From Pseudomonas turukhanskensis (GTDB lineage: Bacteria; Pseudomonadota; Gammaproteobacteria; Pseudomonadales; Pseudomonadaceae): 54,123 bases of DNA. The stretch spans positions 1 through 54,123 of the forward strand of contig NZ_BSFN01000010.1 of NCBI RefSeq assembly GCF_027922365.1, given 5' to 3'. The position numbers and the translations under genes were made by a program. Shown here in pieces: positions 35,226-43,543 of this stretch. The notes below the pieces were generated by a model. The model ran no database searches. It was not told the origin of the DNA and was given only the letters and a program-made list of their open reading frames with translations. Position 1 is the first letter of the stretch. The number at the start of each line of letters is the position of its first letter.

Positions 35226-35702
35226 TCAGTCGTGCGTGTCGTCGTTTTTGCGCGTGCGTTTGAGGCGCAGCGAGCCAGGTGGCGGCTCATTGAGTACGGC
35301 CCAGAAGATGCCGAGATCAGAAATGGCGGCGACGAAGTCCTTGAATTCGACTGGCTTGACCACGTAGGCGTTCACGCCCATTTCATAGGCGCGTGTAAGG
35401 TCGGGTTCCTCGCGCGAGGAGGTCAGCATCACCACCGGAATGCTGCGCAGTGCCGGGGTTTCGCGCACGGTCTTGAGTACTTCCAGGCCGTCGACTTTCG
35501 GCAGTTTCAAATCCAGCAGCAGCACGGCCGGGTTGCCATCGGCGCGGTCGGCGTGCTCGCCACGGCGCAGCAGGTAATCCAGGGCCTCGGCGCCGTCGCG
35601 TTTGATCACGACGTCGTTGGCCAGTTGGCTGCGCTCAAGCGCCACCAGGGTCAGTTCCAGGTCGTTGGGGTTGTCTTCAACGAGAAGGATGGGTTTGAGC
35701 AT
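35226..35702 (-). CDS. Single-domain response regulator beside the phytochrome
   Basis: A 158-residue CheY-like receiver without an output domain. Acidic residues lie in LLVEDNPNDLEL, the phosphoacceptor is Asp64 in LLLDLKLPKV, the switch is VMLTSSRE and the lysine is in YVVKPVEFK. The last 25 residues are basic and Pro-rich. This type, with an extended helix after beta-4, usually accompanies bacteriophytochromes (BphR/Rcp-like) and passes the phosphoryl group on. Its ATG follows the phytochrome stop codon directly with no gap. It most likely takes phosphate from the phytochrome kinase. Confidence 0.9.
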   Translation of the reverse strand: MLKPILLVEDNPNDLELTLVALERSQLANDVVIKRDGAEALDYLLRRGEHADRADGNPAVLLLDLKLPKVDGLEVLKTVRETPALRSIPVVMLTSSREEPDLTRAYEMGVNAYVVKPVEFKDFVAAISDLGIFWAVLNEPPPGSLRLKRTRKNDDTHD

Positions 35703-37970
35703 TTAGGTGTTCCGGTCTTCAAGTGGAGTGGTGTATGTCAAACGGGGTAGGGCGAAGAAAAACGTAGCGCCCTGGTCGATCCGACCATCGGCCCATACCC
35801 GGCCGCCATGGCGTTCGATTATGCGTCGCACAGTGGCCAGGCCAATGCCGGTGCCTTCGAACTCTTCCATGCGGTGCAGGCGTTGGAAAACGCCGAACAG
35901 TTTGCTGGCGTACTGCATGTCGAAGCCTACGCCGTTGTCGCGAACAAAAAAGACGGTTTCGTCGGCATCCTGGTGCGCGCCCATTTCGATAATGGCGTGT
36001 TCGCGGCGGCTGGTGTATTTGAGCGCGTTGCTGACCAGGTTGCGCAGCACCAAATGAATAAACGAGGCATCCGCCACCACAACTGGCAGTGGCGCCACGC
36101 GCCATTCGACGTCGCGCTGATCGTAGTCCGGGCGCATTTCTTCGCGGATGGAGGCCACCAGCGCGCCGAGGTCGACATCGGACACATGCAGCGCCGCGCG
36201 CCCCATCTGCGAAAAGCTCAGCAAATTATCCACCAGCACGCCGGCAAACCGTGCGGCCTCACTGATGTTCATCAGGAATCGCTTGCCGCGCTCGCTCAGT
36301 TGTTGGCCTTCCAGTTCGCCGAGTAATTCGGTGTAGCCGGCGATATGGCGCAGCGGGGCGCGCAAATCGTGGGAAACGCTGTAGGAAAACGATTCGAGCT
36401 CTTTATTGCTCTCGCGCAGCTCGCCCGCCAGTTGCGCCATCTCCTCGGCCTTGCGCAGCACGATACCGAGCACCGCGTTGCGCAGCTCCAGCGCGCCTTC
36501 ACATTCGGCGGTGTCCCACGGCGCGCTGTGGCCGCGGACCACTTCGCGCCAAGTGTCAAAACTGTTGCGCGGCGACAGAGCGCCGCTGACCTGGTCGAGT
36601 TCTTTTTTCGGCTGGCCGGCCCAGTTCACGGTTTTAACCCGCTCATGACGGAACCAGATGAGGTAGTGGGCATGCAGTTTGGAAATCGACACCGCCATTA
36701 CGCCGGCGCTGTGGGCGGCGAGTTCCGGCAGGTGGGGCACGTCGCGGCTGAGGTTGTCGCTGGTAAAAAGCGGGCCGTTAGTCTGGTTGCCGAGCCAATT
36801 GGCCAGTTCCAGCACCTGGGCATCTTCGGGCGCATCGCCGACCCGCACGCAGGTGTCGGCGGTCACCACGGCGGCGCCCTGAGCCTGGGCAAAGGCCAGC
36901 ACCACCTCGGGCAGGTTTTTAAAACCTTCGGTCACGCTGTCGTAGTCGGCCATGCCGGCCAGCAGGCGCACAGTGAGGTGACGCAGCTCCAGCTTGCGCT
37001 GCGCTTGCAACCCGGCCTCGGTGGCATCGATCTGCAGGGCCAGAATGCGTGCCAGCAACTCGCAGGTGGTGCGGGTTTTGTGACTGAGGTGACGGGGCTG
37101 GTGGTCGTGGCAGGAAATCAAGCCCCAGAGCCGGTCGCGTACCACAATGGACACTGACATCGAAGCCAGCGTGCCCATATTACGCATGTAGTGCAGGTGC
37201 ACCGGCGACACACTGCGCAGCGAGGCAAAGCCCAGGTCCAGCGGCTGCTGGCTCACCGGGTTGAGCACTGGCACCAATGGCGCAGGCACGTAGTTGGCAT
37301 CGGGAATCAGGCGAATCAGGTTTTTGCAATACAGGGCGCGGGCCTGGGCCGGAATATCCGAGGCGGGGAACTGATGACCCAGGTAACTGGCGTAGCCGGG
37401 CTCGGCATGTTCAGCCAGCACATCGCCGTTGCCGGCATCATCGAAACGGTAGGCTTTCACTCGGCCAAAGCCGGTAATGCGGCTGAGCTCGTTCACGGCC
37501 AGTTCGCAGATGGCCTGCAAGTCTTTGGCTGCGTGCAACTCGGCAACAAAGGTGCGCATCAGCGGATAGAGAATGCCGTACGCCTCGCCAGGGTTACTGG
37601 CACGCTCGAATTCGAGAATCAGTTGCTGGTCGTGGCGATGGCCCATCAGGGCAAATACCTGCTCGGCGCTGCCCTGGGTAAAACGCACGTCGCCGAGATG
37701 GAAGGGATTGGGGTCTTCAGCAGACAAGCCGGCCAGCCGTGCCGGCAACTCGGGTTCGCCAATCAGCTCCGTGAGTGCCAGGCCCAGCAGACCCTCGGGT
37801 TCAAGGCCCAGCCAGTCGCGCACGTTGGCACTGACCTGTTGCACCTTGAGGTCAGCCTCGCCCGCCACGATCAGAAAGCCGTGGGGCTGAATGCCGCCAG
37901 GGATATGGATCGGTTCGTCAGCGCAGCGCTCTACGGCGGCGGTCAGCGAGTCGGGGGCGAGGGTGGTCAT
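35703..37970 (-). CDS. bphP: Bacteriophytochrome histidine kinase
   Basis: A 755-residue bacteriophytochrome with PAS (about 15-125), GAF (140-310), PHY (330-510) and HisKA-HATPase (515-750). The biliverdin attachment residue is Cys16 in ERCADEPIHIPGG, as expected for BphPs. The GAF shows PASDIP (Asp205), HLHYMRNMG (His260) and SCHDHQPR (His290). The PHY tongue has PRNSF (467-471). The kinase has His534 in SVSHDLRAPLRHIAGY, followed by NLVSNALKYTS. It senses red/far-red light and changes kinase output. The start at 37970 is chosen for AGGACG upstream and the family N-terminus. It heads a four-gene minus-strand operon with its regulator, a hybrid kinase and the chromophore-making enzyme. Confidence 0.95.
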   Translation of the reverse strand: MTTLAPDSLTAAVERCADEPIHIPGGIQPHGFLIVAGEADLKVQQVSANVRDWLGLEPEGLLGLALTELIGEPELPARLAGLSAEDPNPFHLGDVRFTQGSAEQVFALMGHRHDQQLILEFERASNPGEAYGILYPLMRTFVAELHAAKDLQAICELAVNELSRITGFGRVKAYRFDDAGNGDVLAEHAEPGYASYLGHQFPASDIPAQARALYCKNLIRLIPDANYVPAPLVPVLNPVSQQPLDLGFASLRSVSPVHLHYMRNMGTLASMSVSIVVRDRLWGLISCHDHQPRHLSHKTRTTCELLARILALQIDATEAGLQAQRKLELRHLTVRLLAGMADYDSVTEGFKNLPEVVLAFAQAQGAAVVTADTCVRVGDAPEDAQVLELANWLGNQTNGPLFTSDNLSRDVPHLPELAAHSAGVMAVSISKLHAHYLIWFRHERVKTVNWAGQPKKELDQVSGALSPRNSFDTWREVVRGHSAPWDTAECEGALELRNAVLGIVLRKAEEMAQLAGELRESNKELESFSYSVSHDLRAPLRHIAGYTELLGELEGQQLSERGKRFLMNISEAARFAGVLVDNLLSFSQMGRAALHVSDVDLGALVASIREEMRPDYDQRDVEWRVAPLPVVVADASFIHLVLRNLVSNALKYTSRREHAIIEMGAHQDADETVFFVRDNGVGFDMQYASKLFGVFQRLHRMEEFEGTGIGLATVRRIIERHGGRVWADGRIDQGATFFFALPRLTYTTPLEDRNT

Positions 37971-38086
37971 ACTGCGTCCTTTCAGGCCAAGCCCCGTTAA
38001 ATGGGCTGGCAATACGGCTTGGCACCTGATGAGAGCTGTGGGTGCGAAAAATGGTTTCAGAAATTTTTAACGCCAAGACAAGCGGC

Positions 38087-38620
38087 TTATTTTGCCCTCG
38101 GCAGCGCCTTTACCGCTACCAACCACTGAGGGTGAAGGCGTGACTGGTCGGTTTCCAGGCCCTCGGCCAGCATCGCCTCTTTATGGGCATCAATTTCGTG
38201 CGTCATCTGGCTCAGAGAGCTGGTGTTGGCATCCAGTTGGTACATCTGGGTGATGCCCTGGTGATAGAAACGCAGCAGCTTCATGGCCTCGGGCTGCCGG
38301 GCTTTTACCCCGGCCTCGACCTGGTGCATCACATTGGTGATGCTCATCAGCGCGCGTTTGAGTTGCCAGCCGTATACCGCCGCGCTCATCCAGGGTTGCG
38401 ACCACAGCTTGAGTTTGAACAGGGCCGCCAGCACCACCACGGCCAGCGCCACGCCGCCGGCATTCCAACGGAAGTTATCGCCGCCCGGGGTGCCGAACAG
38501 CATCACCGCCAGGCTGGAAAGCAGCATGGCCAGGGCGATAAAGATCACGGCAATGACCAGGGTGCTGCGGCGGGTTTGCTGGCGGTAGGTTTCGGGGTTT
38601 TGCGGCTGGATTTCGAACAT
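38087..38620 (-). CDS. DUF3087 family membrane protein
   Basis: A 177-residue protein with two transmembrane segments near the N-terminus (about 20-43 and 53-70), a short periplasmic link between them and a helical C-terminal cytoplasmic domain that includes LLRFYHQGITQMYQLDAN. This matches the DUF3087 family as I recall it; function is unknown. It is in the same direction as the phytochrome operon and ends 116 bp before bphP, so read-through is possible but not shown. No good Shine-Dalgarno sequence precedes the ATG. Confidence 0.65.
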   Translation of the reverse strand: MFEIQPQNPETYRQQTRRSTLVIAVIFIALAMLLSSLAVMLFGTPGGDNFRWNAGGVALAVVVLAALFKLKLWSQPWMSAAVYGWQLKRALMSITNVMHQVEAGVKARQPEAMKLLRFYHQGITQMYQLDANTSSLSQMTHEIDAHKEAMLAEGLETDQSRLHPQWLVAVKALPRAK

Positions 38621-39250
38621 GGGAGGGCGACTCTGGCAGGGGATGCGTGGGGCGCATTATTACCTATCGCGAGCGGGCGGTGGTTTTGGAGCGCTGGGCT
38701 TTGCTTCGGGACTCTGGATCCCCGCCTACGCGGGGATGACGGTGAACGATGAAAAACCTCCGTCGTCCCTGCGAAGGCAGGGACCCAGACTTTCGTGGCG
38801 GACGCGGGTGGATTGGAGGGCAGGGTTTGCTTCAGGATTCTGCATCCCCGCCTGCGCGGAATGACGGTGAGCGATGAAAAAACCTCCGTCGTCCCTGCGA
38901 AGGCAGGGACCCAGACTTTCGTGGCGGACGCGGGTGGATTGGAGGGCGGGGTTTGCTTCAGGATTCTGCATCCCCGCCTGCGCGGAATGACGGTGAGCGA
39001 TGAAAAAACCTCCGTCGTCCCTGCGAAGGCAGGGACCCAGACTTTCGTGGCGGACGCAGGCATTAGAAACTGGCGTTCCACTTGGCCAACGACGCGTACG
39101 CTGACTCGGTCCATCAACTGGTGGATTGGAGGGCAGGGTTTGCTTCAGGATTCTGCATCCCCGCCTGCGCGGGGATGACGGTGAGCGATGAAAAAACCTC
39201 CGTCGTCCCTGCGAAGGCAGGGACCCAGACTTGAGTGACAAACGCCGACC
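38621..39250. repeat. Repeat tract of 126-bp units (REP/BIME pairs)
   Basis: The sequence CGTCGTCCCTGCGAAGGCAGG begins at 38761, 38887, 39013 and 39201. The first three are exactly 126 bp apart. The fourth is 188 bp on, because 62 bp of other sequence (about 39058-39119) is inserted. Each unit has inverted hairpins (ATCCCCGCC..GCGGGGAT and TCCCTGCGAAGGCAGGGA). Long minus-strand frames through it repeat VWVPAFAGTTEVF, which is an artefact of the DNA repeat. I see no gene here. Confidence 0.88.
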
Positions 39251-40534
39251 TTAATTACTGCCATCCAACTCCGCCAACGACATATGCGCCGTCTCGCGAA
39301 GCCCATAAGAGCACAGCGCCACAATCGCCAGCGCCACACTGCCATATACCGCCACTCCCAGCGGATTATTGCCGCTGGCAATAAGAATGGCCGTGGCGGC
39401 GCTCGACGCTGTGCCACCCCCCAGCGCCGCGCCAATCTGGTAGGCCGCGGACATCCCCGAGTAACGCATATGCTGCGGAAACTGCTCAGCCAAAAACGCC
39501 GGTATCGGCCCTTGCGTCGCGCCCATCAACGCGCCCACCAGCACATAACCGGAGCAGGCCAGTGGCAGGCTGTGCTGGCCCACCAAGGCGAAAAAGGCGA
39601 AGAACCCTGCCGCCATAAAGATCGCCCCGGCAATCATCACCCGGCGCCGGCCAACGCGGTCGGAAAGGGTGGCGAACAACGGCGCGCTGATCACGATGGC
39701 CACCGACAGGCTGATATCGAATAGCAGCGCCTGGGTGCTGGCGTAGCCGAGCTGGGTGGCATAGGCGAGGAAGAAGGTGCTGCCGATATAGGCGATGGTT
39801 ACGTAACCAAAGGCAATGCCGGTGCACAGCAGCATTTGCCGCGGCCGCAACCTTATTGCCGCGAGCAGCGGCAGGCGCACGGTCTGGTTCTTTGACAGGG
39901 GCCGTTGCGCGTTGTTTTGCACGCGCACGTAGAGCCCAACAAGTACCAGCACACCGCCGAGCCAGAACGGAATGCGCCAGGCGAAGTCGACGAGGTTGTC
40001 GTCATAGGCCAAACCCACCACGGCAAAGGCCAATGAGCCGAAAATACCGCCTATACCAATGCCCATACTGGTAAAACTGCCCCACAACCCCCGCTTGCCG
40101 GCCGGCGCCGATTCGATGCCAAACAAGGCCGCGCCGCCCCATTCGCCGCCGGCGGCGAAGCCTTGCACCAGGCGCAGCAGCACCAACAATACCGGCGCAG
40201 CCGCACCGATGCTGGCGTGGCTGGGCAGGCAACCAATAAGCAGGGTGCTCATGCCCATCAGCAGCAAGGTGATGACCAGCATTTTTTCGCGGCCGAGTTT
40301 GTCGCCGAAGTGGCCAAACACCATGCCGCCCAATGGCCGGGCGAAGAAGCCAGCACCAAACGCGGCGAAGGCCAACAGGGTGGCGGTCAGCCGGTCCAGG
40401 TCGGGGAAAAACACCTGGGGAAATACCAGCGCAGCAGCCACGCCATAAATCACGAAGTCATAAAACTCCAATGCAGTGCCCATGCCGGACACAAAGAACG
40501 TGCGCAGCGCCGAAGGAGGTAAGTGGTTAGTCAT
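39251..40534 (-). CDS. MFS transporter (metabolite:H+ symporter type)
   Basis: A 427-residue transporter with about 12 membrane helices. GTALEFYDFVIYG at the N-terminus and the loop 2-3 motif GHFGDKLGREKML are typical of the MHS (sugar/organic acid:proton symporter) branch; the loop 8-9 repeat is LSDRVGRRRVMI. GGEWGGAALF in helix 5 is also characteristic. Members take up organic acids, betaine or aromatic acids. The start at 40534 fits the transporter N-terminus; readings from further upstream run through the preceding gene's end. It is the last gene of the operon with the C45 acyltransferase and amidohydrolase, and probably imports their substrate or a product. Confidence 0.88.
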   Translation of the reverse strand: MTNHLPPSALRTFFVSGMGTALEFYDFVIYGVAAALVFPQVFFPDLDRLTATLLAFAAFGAGFFARPLGGMVFGHFGDKLGREKMLVITLLLMGMSTLLIGCLPSHASIGAAAPVLLVLLRLVQGFAAGGEWGGAALFGIESAPAGKRGLWGSFTSMGIGIGGIFGSLAFAVVGLAYDDNLVDFAWRIPFWLGGVLVLVGLYVRVQNNAQRPLSKNQTVRLPLLAAIRLRPRQMLLCTGIAFGYVTIAYIGSTFFLAYATQLGYASTQALLFDISLSVAIVISAPLFATLSDRVGRRRVMIAGAIFMAAGFFAFFALVGQHSLPLACSGYVLVGALMGATQGPIPAFLAEQFPQHMRYSGMSAAYQIGAALGGGTASSAATAILIASGNNPLGVAVYGSVALAIVALCSYGLRETAHMSLAELDGSN

Positions 40535-40622
40535 AACGCCTGCCCATATTGTTTTTGGAATGTACGGGGCCAAGGGGCAGGCCAATTGACGCCCCTGGCA
40601 GGAGATTGAGGTAGTCCGGAAA

Positions 40623-41696
40623 TCAGAAGCGCTGGTAGCCCTGGCTGGCCAGAGCCATGGGAGTGCCAGCGTGGTAAAGCAGCTCGCTGGTGACGGTGTC
40701 GATGCCGACGGTGAGCAGTGTTTCCCAGCGTTCTGTCGGCGCCTGGGTGAGGTCCGGGTGGAAGCAGATCGGCGCCTGTTCGCCAGCGGCGCCGCACATG
40801 GCTGTTGCCCGTTCACGCAGATCGTCAACGGCCATGCTGGCCCGTGCATGGTTAACGTGAGCCAGGCGTGCGTGGGTGTCGGCCAGATCGGCCGAGCGTT
40901 CGCCTTGGCTAAGTGCGGGGTCGAGAAAATGGTTGGTGTGGGTCAGCCAGCCGTCACCGCCCGGTAATACCACGGCGGTCGCCGCTGGGGACAGTTCGAT
41001 ACAGACCGCTCGCGGCGCGGTATCGGTGCGCGAAAACACCGTAAGCACCGTGGAGGCGCTCACCCGTGCCGAACGGGCCAGGGCGATGGCTTCGCCCACG
41101 CTGCGCGCTTCTTCCAGCACGCAGCGGGCAATGGCGTGCACTGGCACACCGCCGCTGGCGTTGTCGCTGGCGTGGTGCAGGATATTGAAATGCAGGCCGA
41201 CGCCAGCGCTGTTCACGCCGATCTTGCCGAGCATGCCGAACTCGGTGAACAGCTTTACCTGCATGCCGTTGGCACTGTTCAGCTGCAACAACAAGCCTTC
41301 GAGCACCAGTGCATCGTGCCAGTCCCAGGTTTGCACCGTGCGAGGCGCCTCGCTGCCAGCCGGGGCAAAGACGGCGGTGGAGCATTCGCCCTTGGCCGCC
41401 GGCATGGTGGCGAGGATTTCGGTGCGGGCATTGAGCGCCGCGAGTTGCCACAGCGGCACTCCAGCGCCGATAGCGGTGGCTTCCAGTTCGGCAGCCAGGT
41501 CCGGTGCCCAGCCTTGCAGGGCGCTCAGGCTGGCTTCGGCCAAGGGCTGCACGCGCCGCGGGTCGATATCCACTTGATTGAAAAAGTCCAGGTACAACGC
41601 GCAGGTACGCTGTATCGACGTGGCCCAGCGTTGGCCAATCTGCTGGCCGCGCTGCTGTGGGTTGGTGGTGTCGGTGATGAAGGTAGAAAGTTTCAC
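40623..41696 (-). CDS. C45-family autoproteolytic acyltransferase/hydrolase
   Basis: A 357-residue protein resembling the penicillin N-acyltransferase family (peptidase C45). The likely self-cleavage site and nucleophile is Cys105 in KGECSTAVFAP, followed by TVQTWDWHD and MLGKIGVNSAGVGLHFNIL, as in family members. These proenzymes cut themselves before Cys and then hydrolyse or transfer acyl groups at amide bonds. The substrate is unknown. The gene starts within the stop of the amidohydrolase (ATGA overlap) and is followed 88 bp later by the MFS transporter, so breakdown of an imported amide is a fair guess. Confidence 0.8.
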   Translation of the reverse strand: MKLSTFITDTTNPQQRGQQIGQRWATSIQRTCALYLDFFNQVDIDPRRVQPLAEASLSALQGWAPDLAAELEATAIGAGVPLWQLAALNARTEILATMPAAKGECSTAVFAPAGSEAPRTVQTWDWHDALVLEGLLLQLNSANGMQVKLFTEFGMLGKIGVNSAGVGLHFNILHHASDNASGGVPVHAIARCVLEEARSVGEAIALARSARVSASTVLTVFSRTDTAPRAVCIELSPAATAVVLPGGDGWLTHTNHFLDPALSQGERSADLADTHARLAHVNHARASMAVDDLRERATAMCGAAGEQAPICFHPDLTQAPTERWETLLTVGIDTVTSELLYHAGTPMALASQGYQRF

Positions 41697-43438
41697 TGCG
41701 GGTTTCCTGTGGTGGCGCTGCGGGCAAACACCGGCTTGCCTGCGAAATAGGTATAGAGCACGCGGGTGTCGCGCAGGTCGTGTTCCGGCACGCTGAACAC
41801 ATCGCGGTCGAGCACAATCAGGTCGGCCTGCTTGCCCGGTTTCAGTGAGCCGATTTGTTCCTCCAGACGCAGCACCTTGGCCGCGTTCAGCGTGTAGGCC
41901 TGGAACATCACCTCACGGTCGATGGCCTCGCCAGCATTCAGCACGCCCTTGGGGCCCTTGCGGCTCACCGCCTGGTAAATCGCCTGCCACGGGTTGGCAG
42001 TGGTGATCGGCCAGTCACTGGCACCGGCAAGGGTGGCGCCATGCTTAAGCAACGAACGCGCCGGATACATGAATTGGTAGGCCATGGCGGCGATGTAGGG
42101 TTTCACCAGGTCCACGCTCAGTTCGTCGGCAGCGGCCCAGTACAACTGCATGGAGGCGATCACGTTGAGGGCTTTGAAGCGCTCGAAGTCCTTGGGGTTC
42201 ACCAGCTGCAGGTGCGTGATGGAATGGGCGATGCCGCTTTGTCGATGGCTGCGGGCAAACGCCACGGCATTCAGCGACTCACGCACGGCACGATCGCCAA
42301 TGGCATGCACATGCACCAGCCAGCCGCGGGCATCGGCGGCGTCCACCAGTTTGGCAAAGCCTTGGGGGTCAAAAAGCAGTTCACCGTTCTTGCCGGAGTT
42401 TTTGTACGGCTGCAGCAGCGCCGCGCTTTGCGCCGGGTGCTCGGCCACCCCATCGGCAAACACTTTGATGCCGGGCAGGGTGAGGTTGGGGATGTGCTGG
42501 AACTGCTGGCGGACCTTGTCCAGCTCGTCGAGGTCGGCCGGGGTGGCGTTGGAATCGGCCATCAGCAGGGCTGCCACGTGGGCCTTGAGTTGGCCTTGCT
42601 CGGCAAGGGCTTTGTAAGCCGGCAGTACGCCGAGCGAATCGTTATGGATGGCGCCGCCAGGGTTTTCGTTGGCCAGCGGCTCCATCCAACTGGTAATGCC
42701 TAGCTCGTGGTAGTGCTGTTGGGCGCCTGTGGCGGCGGCGAGCAGTTCTTCATCGCTGGCCAGCGGCAGCAACTCCTGCGCGGCGTACAAGCCGGCGTCC
42801 ACAAGAAAACCATTGGGCTGGCCGTCGTCATGATGGCCGATGGTGGCGCGTTCTTCGCCCTGCAGGGCTTTTACGCGCGCGGCGTCGAGACCGGCTTTTG
42901 CCAGCATGGCGCGGTTGGCCCAGCCGGTGTGGTAATCGCCGCCGACCAGCAGGATGGGGGTGGTCGCCCATTGGCCTTGATTGAAGCGCTGTTCCAGCTC
43001 GGCGATCTGGTTCCAATAGCCACTGGGCACGCCGCCCACGCTGAGAAATGCACCGAGCCGCGCCTTGCCGTTGTCGCGCCACTGGCGCAGACGCTGCTCG
43101 AGTTCGTTAAGGGGCACGTCCTGGTTATCCAGGTTGGCTTGGCGCATCTGCAAGCCGCCTTTCACCACGTGGGCGTGGGAGTCGATAAAGCCCGGCATCA
43201 GCACCTTGCCGCCCAGATCAATCACCTGCGTGCCCGGCTGCTTGAGCGCCAGCACCTGCGCATTGCTGCCCACCATCAGCACCTTGCCGTGTTCCACCGC
43301 GATGGCCTGTTGCAGCGGTTGGCCGGGGTCGGCGGTGTACACCTTGGCGTTGTGCAGAATCAGGTCGACGGCCGCCATTGTTTCCAATGAGGCACAGGTG
43401 ATGGCGCTGGCGACGAGCAGGCGAGCAAAGGGTTTCAT
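41693..43438 (-). CDS. Exported amidohydrolase (YtcJ-like)
   Basis: A 581-residue metal-dependent amidohydrolase with an N-terminal signal peptide (MKPFARLLVASAITCASLET to MAA at about residue 22), so it should act in the periplasm. Metal-binding blocks are GFIDSHAHVV, GGDYHTGWANRAML, VHAIGDRAVRESL and GASDWPITTANPW; the C-terminal KPGKQADLIVLDRDVF closes the small beta domain. YtcJ-like enzymes hydrolyse C-N bonds in amides or cyclic compounds. It is the first gene of a three-gene operon (amidohydrolase, C45 acyltransferase, MFS importer) and is divergent from a LysR-type regulator, with a 22-bp palindrome just before its start. Confidence 0.87.
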   Translation of the reverse strand: MKPFARLLVASAITCASLETMAAVDLILHNAKVYTADPGQPLQQAIAVEHGKVLMVGSNAQVLALKQPGTQVIDLGGKVLMPGFIDSHAHVVKGGLQMRQANLDNQDVPLNELEQRLRQWRDNGKARLGAFLSVGGVPSGYWNQIAELEQRFNQGQWATTPILLVGGDYHTGWANRAMLAKAGLDAARVKALQGEERATIGHHDDGQPNGFLVDAGLYAAQELLPLASDEELLAAATGAQQHYHELGITSWMEPLANENPGGAIHNDSLGVLPAYKALAEQGQLKAHVAALLMADSNATPADLDELDKVRQQFQHIPNLTLPGIKVFADGVAEHPAQSAALLQPYKNSGKNGELLFDPQGFAKLVDAADARGWLVHVHAIGDRAVRESLNAVAFARSHRQSGIAHSITHLQLVNPKDFERFKALNVIASMQLYWAAADELSVDLVKPYIAAMAYQFMYPARSLLKHGATLAGASDWPITTANPWQAIYQAVSRKGPKGVLNAGEAIDREVMFQAYTLNAAKVLRLEEQIGSLKPGKQADLIVLDRDVFSVPEHDLRDTRVLYTYFAGKPVFARSATTGNPQ

Positions 43439-43457
43439 TGTGGTGCTCCGGGTTTTT

Positions 43458-43479
43458 GTTAGTCTGCGCGCAGGCTAAC
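43458..43479. promoter_or_regulatory. Candidate operator palindrome, amidohydrolase/LysR intergenic region
   Basis: GTTAGTCTGCG and CGCAGGCTAAC form a 22-bp palindrome with one mismatched pair. It starts 20 nt upstream of the amidohydrolase start codon, inside the 105-bp divergent gap with the LysR gene, so it may be an operator. Confidence 0.45.
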
Positions 43480-43543
43480 CAGTGCCAGGGCCTGGAGAAA
43501 CGGCACTGTTCGCACAACTTCTGTGCCTGTCAGGAATAGATAG

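Noticed and set aside
38700..39235. The regular repeat tract as a CRISPR array
   Set aside because: The unit is 126 bp with almost the whole unit repeated, there are no unique spacers between short repeats, and no cas genes are nearby.
38545..39241. Minus-strand ORFs of 171-190 residues with repeated VWVPAFAGTTEVF
   Set aside because: The peptide repeat is the direct translation of the 126-bp DNA repeat with its REP hairpins. It appears in several frames and is not a protein repeat family.
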